Source: Sodalinema lacuna_A (GTDB lineage: Bacteria; Cyanobacteriota; Cyanobacteriia; Cyanobacteriales; Geitlerinemataceae). From it: a DNA stretch of 64,000 bases. The DNA lies in assembly GCA_900149785.2 (NCBI GenBank), contig FSSI02000001.1, forward strand, positions 195,651 to 259,650. Reading direction: 5' to 3'. Positions within the stretch are counted from its first letter, which is position 1; the number at the start of each line of letters is the position of its first letter. Shown piece by piece: positions 58,421 through 64,000 of this stretch. The notes under the pieces are model-generated. The model worked only from the letters and a program-made list of their open reading frames with translations. It was not told the DNA's origin and made no database searches. Made by a program: the position numbers and the translations under genes.

Positions 58421-59386
58421 ATGGCACAGGATCGCAACCGAACGGCTGTAATCACGGGCGCATCTTCCGGCGTCGGACTCTACACCGCAAAAGCCCTGAC
58501 CTCTCGCGACGATTGGCATGTCGTCATGGCCTGTCGTAATCTCGAAAAAGCCGAAGCCGCCGCCAAAGACGTGGGACTTCCTGAAGGAAGTTACACCATT
58601 ATGCACATTGATCTTGGCTCTCTGGCCAGTGTGCGTCAGTTTGTGACCAATTTCCGCAGTCTCAATCGTCCCCTGGATGCGTTGGTTTGCAATGCGGCGA
58701 TTTATATGCCCTTGATCAAAGAACCGCTGCGATCGCCCGAAGGCTACGAACTGACCATGACCACCAACCATCTCGGTCATTTCCTCCTCTGTAACGTCAT
58801 GATCGAGGACATGAAGCGATCGACTTACGAAGACCGACGCATGGTGATCCTGGGAACCGTCACCCATAACCCCGACGAACTCGGTGGAAAAATTCCCCCG
58901 CGTCCCGACTTGGGTAACTTTGAAGGCTTTGAAAAAGGCTTCACCGGTCCCGTCACCATGGCCGACGGGAAAGACTTTGAACCGGTGAAAGCCTACAAAG
59001 ACAGCAAAGTCTGTAACGTACTAACCATGCGGGAACTGCATCGACGTTATCACGACGAAACCGGTATCACCTTCACCTCCCTTTATCCCGGTTGCGTGGC
59101 GGACACCCCCCTCTTCCGCAACCACTATCCCCTCTTCCAAAAAATCTTCCCCATCTTCCAAAAGTACATCACCAAAGGTTATGTCTCGCAGGAACTATCC
59201 GGGGAACGGGTGGCCGCTGTGGTGGCTGACCCGGAATATGGCCAATCTGGGGCCTACTGGAGTTGGGGCAATCGCCAGAAAAAAGACCGCAAATCTTTCG
59301 TTCAAAAAGTCTCTCCCCAAGCGCGAGATGACGAACGAGGTGAGCGGATGTGGGATTTAAGTATGAAACTGGTGGGATTGGCGTAG
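58421..59386 (+). CDS. por: Light-dependent protochlorophyllide oxidoreductase
   Basis: A 321-residue short-chain dehydrogenase. NADPH motif TGASSGVG (12-19), NNHLGHF-type segment as TTNHLGHFLLC, and the catalytic pair in AYKDSKVCN (Y192, K196). LPOR-specific landmarks include MACRNLEKAE and the Cys-containing segments. It reduces protochlorophyllide to chlorophyllide only in light. Having it next to chlL-chlN puts both routes in one region. Expression is separate from chlN, judged by the hairpin between them. A strong hairpin ends it. Confidence 0.97.
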   Translation: MAQDRNRTAVITGASSGVGLYTAKALTSRDDWHVVMACRNLEKAEAAAKDVGLPEGSYTIMHIDLGSLASVRQFVTNFRSLNRPLDALVCNAAIYMPLIKEPLRSPEGYELTMTTNHLGHFLLCNVMIEDMKRSTYEDRRMVILGTVTHNPDELGGKIPPRPDLGNFEGFEKGFTGPVTMADGKDFEPVKAYKDSKVCNVLTMRELHRRYHDETGITFTSLYPGCVADTPLFRNHYPLFQKIFPIFQKYITKGYVSQELSGERVAAVVADPEYGQSGAYWSWGNRQKKDRKSFVQKVSPQARDDERGERMWDLSMKLVGLA

Positions 59387-59406
59387 GGAGATAGCCAGAA
59401 CCACTC

Positions 59407-59441
59407 AAAGACCGAGGAGATAATCATCTCCTCGGTCTTTT
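59407..59441. terminator. Bidirectional terminator between por and recA
   Basis: AAAGACCGAGGAGAT and ATCTCCTCGGTCTTT form a near-perfect 15-bp stem with a short loop, with A-tract on the left and T-tract on the right. It can terminate por on the plus strand and recA on the minus strand. Confidence 0.92.
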
Positions 59442-59463
59442 GGATTACCGGCGATCGCAGTGC

Positions 59464-60573
59464 TTATTCTTCTTCATTGTTGCCTTTTCCGTTGTCGTCA
59501 CTGGCGTTGTCATTTTCCCCATTCTCAGGAGAATTACCATTTTTACCGATACTATTCGACGACACCATCGCCCCCATCGCTAACTCTTGCCGGACTTTTT
59601 CCTCAATCGTTTTAGCAAACTCAGGGTTTTCCAACAGATATTTAACCGAGTTATCTCGTCCTTGGCCAATGTTGTCCCCATCGTAGCTATACCAAGCTCC
59701 ACGGCGCTTAATAATCCCCGTTTCTTCAGCGAGATCTAACAGACATCCCACCTGGGAAATGCCCTGACCAAAGAGGATATCAAACTCAGCAATCCGGAAC
59801 GGTGGCGCAATTTTGTTTTTAGCCACCTTGACCTTGGCGCGAATCCCATATTCATCAGAGCCTTTTTTCAGGGTTTGGATGCGGCGAATATCCAGACGCA
59901 CCGAACAATAGAACTTGAGCGCATTTCCGCCGGTGGTGGTTTCCGGGCTACCGTAGCTAATGCCGATTTTTTGCCGTAACTGGTTGAGGAAAATGACCGT
60001 ACAGCCAGATTTGCCGATATTTCCGGTAATTTTCCGCAGGGCCTGACTCATCAGTCGCGCCTGTAGGCCCACATGGATATCTCCCATATCGCCTTCAATC
60101 TCCGCGCGGGGAACCAACGCCGCCACCGAGTCGATGACCACTAAATCCACCGCAACCGATCGCACCAGTTGGTCGACAATCTCTAACCCCATTTCGCCGG
60201 TGTCGGGTTGCGAGACTAAGAGATTTTCAATATCAACCCCCAACGCGGCGGCGTAGGTGGGATCGAGGGCGTGTTCAGCATCGACAAAGGCTGCAATTCC
60301 GCCGGCTTTCTGAGTTTCGGCGATCGCATGAAGGGCGACGGTGGTTTTCCCAGAACTCTCGGGACCGTAGATCTCGATGACACGCCCTTTCGGGAGGCCA
60401 CCGCCGAGGGCCAAGTCGAGGGTTAAGGCACCACTGGGAATCGTCTCAACGCGCATCCGCGTCGAATCGCCTAACCGCAGAATCGCCCCTTTACCAAAGG
60501 AGCGCTCAATCTGGTTAAGCACCATGTCTAACGCTTTCTGCTTTTCGGAGTTCTGAGTGATAGGAGTCGCCAT
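59464..60573 (-). CDS. recA: Recombinase RecA
   Basis: A 369-residue RecA. Walker A GPESSGKT (70-77), Walker B LVVIDSVAAL, the DNA-binding loops after FLNQLRQKIG and the monomer-contact start MVLNQIERSFGKGAI are all present. It binds single-stranded DNA, drives strand exchange and activates LexA cleavage. The C-terminal tail is Asn/Glu/Gly-rich and acidic, as usual. A 9-bp perfect hairpin lies in the 5' leader; no clear LexA box was found. It is divergent from xseA. Confidence 0.98.
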   Translation of the reverse strand: MATPITQNSEKQKALDMVLNQIERSFGKGAILRLGDSTRMRVETIPSGALTLDLALGGGLPKGRVIEIYGPESSGKTTVALHAIAETQKAGGIAAFVDAEHALDPTYAAALGVDIENLLVSQPDTGEMGLEIVDQLVRSVAVDLVVIDSVAALVPRAEIEGDMGDIHVGLQARLMSQALRKITGNIGKSGCTVIFLNQLRQKIGISYGSPETTTGGNALKFYCSVRLDIRRIQTLKKGSDEYGIRAKVKVAKNKIAPPFRIAEFDILFGQGISQVGCLLDLAEETGIIKRRGAWYSYDGDNIGQGRDNSVKYLLENPEFAKTIEEKVRQELAMGAMVSSNSIGKNGNSPENGENDNASDDNGKGNNEEE

Positions 60574-60867
60574 ACTTGCCTCAATGTTCGATGAATTGAC
60601 TAATTGACCCGCTTCCGGGCCAGGGAGTAACCGTCAACGGGGACGGTTACAGAGTAGAACCTGTAGCGTTGCTGGAGAACGACAAGATATTAAGAGCGGA
60701 TCTGAAAATTGCGATCGTCGGGATTTGCAGCAGATACATCATTCTAATACAGAATCTCTGTTGGAACGGTCATGGGGCAACGGTCAGCCAACTCAAGGGC
60801 AAAAGACCTTACACTAGAAGCCTGACGAGAACGATTGTGCCGGGATTTGCGGTACCGACTTTAATGT
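60574..60867. promoter_or_regulatory. recA-xseA divergent region with leader hairpin
   Basis: GTAACCGTC (60627-60635) pairs perfectly with GACGGTTAC (60642-60650) around AACGGG, in the recA leader 54 nt from the start. It may be an operator or an RNA structure. The rest holds the two promoters, which I cannot place. Confidence 0.45.
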
Positions 60868-62121
60868 ATGCACCCTAGTGATTTGCTTGTTCCTGAGGGA
60901 AGTTTGACTGTGGCCGGGGTCACGGATTATATCCAATCCCTCCTCGACGATAATCCCCAATTACGCCCAGTTTGGGTGGTGGGAGAGGTTTCGAGTTGTA
61001 AAACCCATCCCTCGGGGTTGTTCTTTACTCTGCGCGATCGCCAGGATGATTCTATTCTCAATGGGGTGATCTGGAAAAGTCAGGTGGCGAAGCTGTCAAC
61101 ACCGCCGAAGCTGGGGGAGTTGGTGGTAGTTGGGGGGACCATTCGGCTGTTTCGGGGTCGTGGTGAGTATAAACTGTATGGTTTTCAGGTGTTGGCCCTC
61201 GGCGCGGGGATGCAGGCGTTGCAGTATCAACAACTGCGTGACCGCCTCATGGCTGAGGGATTGTTTGACCCCAGACGCAAGCGATCGCTCCCTGACCATC
61301 CCCAAACCATCGCCGTGGTAACTTCACCTCAAGCGGCGGCCTGGGGAGATATACAGAGTACCTTACGCCAGCGCTATCCGGGGCTTCAGGTGCTGTTGTC
61401 TCCGACGGGGGTTCAGGGCGATCGCGCGGCGGCCAGTATTGAACGGGCGATCGCGCGGGTGGTGGCCGACGGACGGGCGGAGTTGGTGATTCTCGCTCGT
61501 GGCGGCGGTTCAGCGGAAGATTTAGCGGTGTTTAACGATGAGCGGGTGGTGCGGGCTGTGGCCCTGTGTCCCTATCCCGTCATTACCGGAATTGGTCATC
61601 AGCGGGATGAATCCCTGGCAGACTTAGCCGCTGATTTTGTTGCCGAAACCCCGACGGCGGCGGCGAAACGGGCGGTTCCTGAACTTGAGAGTCTGATTGA
61701 GGCCCACCGCGATCGCCAACAACGGTTAGAAGAGGTGATGATTACCTATCTCGGGGGGGTGCGATCGCATCTGCATCAGCTACGTCAGCGCCTCGATATT
61801 ACCCCGATTCAGCGTCAACTCAACCAAGAACGGCAAAAACTTCAGCAACTCAAACAGCGCCTGATTAACGCCAGCCAGCAACGCTTACAGCAGTCCCAAC
61901 AACGACATCAGTTTCTGCAAGAACGTCTCACCACCATCAACCCGCAAATCGTCTTAGATCGCGGTTACGCCGTAGTACGTAACGCACAAGGTGAGATTGT
62001 CCGTTCGAGTCAGGATCTGCGACCTGGACGAGTGTTGTCCGTGAAACTGGCCCAAGGATGGGTTAAGGTAAAAATTACCTCCACTGGCAGCGAGGGACCC
62101 GCACCCTTCAGCCAATCCTAA
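60868..62121 (+). CDS. xseA: Exodeoxyribonuclease VII large subunit
   Basis: A 417-residue protein: N-terminal OB-fold (VTDYIQSLLDDNPQL, VWVVGEVSSCK, GLFFTLRD), catalytic core (VVTSPQAAAWGDIQSTL, RGGGSAEDLAVFNDE, GIGHQRDESLADLAAD) and a long Gln/Arg-rich coiled coil (about 275-360), then a C-terminal segment LDRGYAVVRN. With XseB it degrades single-stranded DNA. xseB follows after 42 nt. Confidence 0.96.
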   Translation: MHPSDLLVPEGSLTVAGVTDYIQSLLDDNPQLRPVWVVGEVSSCKTHPSGLFFTLRDRQDDSILNGVIWKSQVAKLSTPPKLGELVVVGGTIRLFRGRGEYKLYGFQVLALGAGMQALQYQQLRDRLMAEGLFDPRRKRSLPDHPQTIAVVTSPQAAAWGDIQSTLRQRYPGLQVLLSPTGVQGDRAAASIERAIARVVADGRAELVILARGGGSAEDLAVFNDERVVRAVALCPYPVITGIGHQRDESLADLAADFVAETPTAAAKRAVPELESLIEAHRDRQQRLEEVMITYLGGVRSHLHQLRQRLDITPIQRQLNQERQKLQQLKQRLINASQQRLQQSQQRHQFLQERLTTINPQIVLDRGYAVVRNAQGEIVRSSQDLRPGRVLSVKLAQGWVKVKITSTGSEGPAPFSQS

Positions 62122-62163
62122 TCTCTGCCCCTCCCTGACTCTCTAGTCTCCCATCAATTTCTC

Positions 62164-62364
62164 ATGACTCACCCTTGGAACTACGAAGCCACTGTCGAAG
62201 AAATCGAGAGTATCATTCAGAAAATCGAATCGGGACAACTCGACTTAGAGGACGTCTTCGATAAATTTGCTGTCGCCGCCGAACATCTCCAAGACTGTGA
62301 GCAATTTCTCGGGCAAAAGCAGCAGCAGCTTGACCTATTAATTGAAACCCTGAGCGACCAGTAA
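62164..62364 (+). CDS. xseB: Exodeoxyribonuclease VII small subunit
   Basis: A 66-residue helical-hairpin protein: NYEATVEEIESIIQKIESGQ, LEDVFDKFAVAAEHL, then FLGQKQQQLDLLIETL, the standard XseB pattern. It wraps around XseA as the multimeric accessory subunit. It forms an operon with xseA. Its stop codon is immediately followed by the right end of the TnpB insertion. Confidence 0.94.
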   Translation: MTHPWNYEATVEEIESIIQKIESGQLDLEDVFDKFAVAAEHLQDCEQFLGQKQQQLDLLIETLSDQ

Positions 62365-63884
62365 GGGCGTATGATGAAGCTCACCCCACCTGCCTTGGGC
62401 GAGGTGTCTCGGTCGGTGCTAACCTCGAACTGTGCTAGTCCACAGGTCACACAAACAAGCCCAGCTTCTAGGCGAACGCCGAGAACATTGGCTCGAACGT
62501 TCCTCACTGTCCTTTCGGCGAGTGAGCTGAAGAATCCCTCGGGCAGCAATATTAAGTGCTCCATTAAGGTCTGCATTGTATCGCTTGCCCGAGGAAAATT
62601 TAGCCAGAGCATAGTTGTTGGAGTCTCGTCGTACGACTCCACTGCCGTCATAAGCCAGCTTTGAAGTATAAGCAGCCACGACATCAATGACTTTACCGCC
62701 TATCTCTTGCCACTTCATCTCGGTCAAGTCTCGAATCATCCCCTTGAGCCATCCATGAAAGCGTTGGCGCAGGTTGGAGCGTTTTCGCCCCCCCTTAGCC
62801 TTCCATCCTTTTAGGTTCTCAAAGACAATGGCATCGGCATTGAACTGTTGGGCAATCTGCACGATACGCTTCGAGACAATCTGCCCAATTTGACGGTTGA
62901 TATTACGGCATTTGCGGTAGGTATGAGAGCAGAACCCTTTCTGGAGACTTCCACCGTTCCCCATCGTCTTACTAGCTCGTTTAGATACTGATTTCAGTCG
63001 TTTATCTCGACGGTCGCCGTTCCGCTGGACGCAGGTTCCAGCGGCTGCGGCGACTTCGTCTATGTCTCTCCCCGGGTGAATAAACTCCCGGTGGATTACA
63101 GTGCCGTCAAAATTCACGACTGCCACAGTAGCGGTGGTGTTGATACCCAGGTCAACACTGACAACCCGACCCTCTCCCTCCCGTTTATGTGGATGACACT
63201 CAAAGGGAACTGAGAGGTGACAAGCCCTTGTAGGCTCATCAAAAATAAGGGATGGCGACCGTAGCTTGTTGCTATCTACGGTATGCCGTTCTCGTAAGCT
63301 GGTTATCCCAACGGTCGTCCAGACCCAATCGGTTCCGTTAAAGACCTTGATTTCGATGCGGTCATAGCCATGGAGTTTATAGCAACCACCCTTATACAGG
63401 GTCGGATAACAGCCACTGTCGGGATTGAGGACGGGAGGTTTAGCATCCCGTCGTTGACGGGTTCCCGATTGCCATTCCTGATACCGGGTCATGTAGCTAC
63501 TGACTTGGCCAGCGGCGAAGACGATGGCAGCTCTTCGGTAGTAGCTGGGGAATTTGTAAAAGGTCTGGTCAAATTGCTGGTATTTGGGGTTAGGGTTCTT
63601 GGCGGTTTGGTGAATGAGTTTTTCGACAGCTAGAACCCGTTTTGGACTCGATAACTCGGCTAGAGACGGCCAATGGGTGAAGAGAATCCCCATCAAATGC
63701 CGACAGACACGACGATAAACCTCAACCGTTTGGCTCAGCAGCACTGGCTGGCTGGCTGTCGGGTTAAGAGTCCATCGGTCTGTACGGATGATTGATGTGG
63801 TTTGTACCATAGCAGTATGATACCCCAAGGCTTGTCAGCTCGGCAGCTCCTTGACCCCCACCTGCCGTTCGGCGAGGTGGGGGA
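62365..63884 (-). mobile_element. IS200/IS605-type TnpB-only insertion element
   Basis: A minus-strand tnpB gene flanked by subterminal palindromes: CCCCCACCT/AGGTGGGGG with an inner GCCG/GGC stem at 63855-63883 (left end) and CACCTGCC-TTGGGCGAGGTG at 62386-62406 (right end). The ends share the CACCTGCC..GGCGAGGTG core, as expected for hairpins recognised by TnpA. No tnpA is present, so it depends on one elsewhere. The right end abuts the xseB stop. Exact boundaries are estimates, since this class makes no target duplication. Confidence 0.7.
62419..63810 (-). CDS. tnpB: TnpB-family RNA-guided endonuclease, zinc ribbon apparently lost
   Basis: A 463-residue TnpB/OrfB. The RuvC-like triad is complete: SVDLGINTTATVAV (first Asp), AIVFENLKGW (Glu) and RYNADLNGALNIAA (last Asp). 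The region between the Glu and last Asp, where TnpB normally has four zinc-binding cysteines (CxxC ... CxxC), is AAYTSKLAYDGSGVVRRDS and contains none. The ATG at 63810 (MVQTTSII) gives a normal start; the TTG at 63828 is an alternative. The guide RNA would come from the 3' end of the gene and the right end of the element (62365-62460). Activity is uncertain. Confidence 0.88.
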   Translation of the reverse strand: MVQTTSIIRTDRWTLNPTASQPVLLSQTVEVYRRVCRHLMGILFTHWPSLAELSSPKRVLAVEKLIHQTAKNPNPKYQQFDQTFYKFPSYYRRAAIVFAAGQVSSYMTRYQEWQSGTRQRRDAKPPVLNPDSGCYPTLYKGGCYKLHGYDRIEIKVFNGTDWVWTTVGITSLRERHTVDSNKLRSPSLIFDEPTRACHLSVPFECHPHKREGEGRVVSVDLGINTTATVAVVNFDGTVIHREFIHPGRDIDEVAAAAGTCVQRNGDRRDKRLKSVSKRASKTMGNGGSLQKGFCSHTYRKCRNINRQIGQIVSKRIVQIAQQFNADAIVFENLKGWKAKGGRKRSNLRQRFHGWLKGMIRDLTEMKWQEIGGKVIDVVAAYTSKLAYDGSGVVRRDSNNYALAKFSSGKRYNADLNGALNIAARGILQLTRRKDSEERSSQCSRRSPRSWACLCDLWTSTVRG

Positions 63885-64000
63885 ATGCGTCGCTATTTTG
63901 TTCAAAGGCTTAAATCACTGGTTTCATCCCCATTTAGGTCTAATCCAGGCGGTGAACTACTCGGTTTCTTCTCCAGTCTATCAACAAGCTTTAACCCTTC
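63885..64000 (+). CDS. 5' end of a further gene, truncated by window edge
   Basis: An ATG at 63885 starts a frame open to the end of the window (38 codons: MRRYFVQRLKSLVSSPFRSN and on, then GGELLGFFSS). GGTGGGGG just before it belongs to the left-end hairpin of the insertion and could act as ribosome site. I do not recognise it; it could also be chance. Confidence 0.3.
   Translation, partial: MRRYFVQRLKSLVSSPFRSNPGGELLGFFSSLSTSFNP

Noticed and set aside
60669..60878. 69-residue frame before xseA
   Set aside because: It overlaps the xseA start and has no recognisable features.

Overview
The window is chromosomal DNA from a cyanobacterium, probably a filamentous non-heterocystous (Oscillatoriales-like) one; the genus is a guess. 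The evidence is chlorophyll genes (chlL, chlN and light-dependent por), the HIP1 octamer GCGATCGC throughout, heptameric STRR repeats, a cyanobacterial-type rnpB, and families largely confined to cyanobacteria (DUF1822, DUF928, DUF5331, CHASE2/CHAT proteins). No tRNA or rRNA gene was recognised by eye.

Layout. 1-2.7 kb: the 3' part of a succinate-semialdehyde dehydrogenase followed by a ThDP-dependent 2-oxoglutarate decarboxylase, the two enzymes that close the cyanobacterial TCA cycle. 2.77-2.92 kb: a cluster of palindromic repeats. 3.0-10.1 kb (+): an operon-like run of sigma-like factor, DUF1822, transmembrane CHAT-CHASE2 caspase-like protein, DUF928, effector-less CHASE2, DUF928. 10.3-18 kb (-), convergent with it: a single-polypeptide fusion of a two-partner-secretion exoprotein (FHA-type) with its own POTRA/beta-barrel transporter, overlapping by 4 nt (ATGA) an exported TPR-CHAT protein. 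17.7-18.6 kb: a PEP-CTERM-like gene fragment and nested mobile-element debris, including a 131-bp MITE with a 9-bp target duplication. 18.8-23.6 kb: HlyD-like adaptor, a Phd/PIN toxin-antitoxin pair with a shortened toxin, an HNH protein with a structured leader, and small hypotheticals.

23.9-36.3 kb is housekeeping: putA, a nucleoside-phosphorylase-like gene, ftsQ-ftsZ-thiD, pstSCAB under a Pho box, and lgt. 36.4-53.3 kb: hybrid histidine kinase, transglutaminase-like protein, ridA, galT, RDD/pentapeptide membrane protein, class V PLP enzyme, SH3 protein, Gfo/Idh oxidoreductase, rnc next to rnpB, HD phosphohydrolase, two paralogous small proteins, an oligopeptide-type binding lipoprotein and a TPR-glycosyltransferase. 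53.8-59.4 kb: chlL, DUF5331 acidic repeat protein, chlN and por, so dark and light protochlorophyllide reduction lie side by side. 59.5-64 kb: recA, xseA-xseB, a TnpB insertion directly after xseB, and the start of a further gene.

The most interesting part is 3.0-17.7 kb. It suggests, as inference only, a membrane and envelope signalling/protease system: a CHASE2 sensor fused to a cytoplasmic CHAT domain, a duplicated CHASE2-DUF928 module, a dedicated sigma-like regulator, and a facing operon that exports a second CHAT protein and a self-transporting adhesin-like protein. The one ambiguous base (N at 49533) lies between two identical 92-bp copies of an STRR block and probably marks an assembly join.
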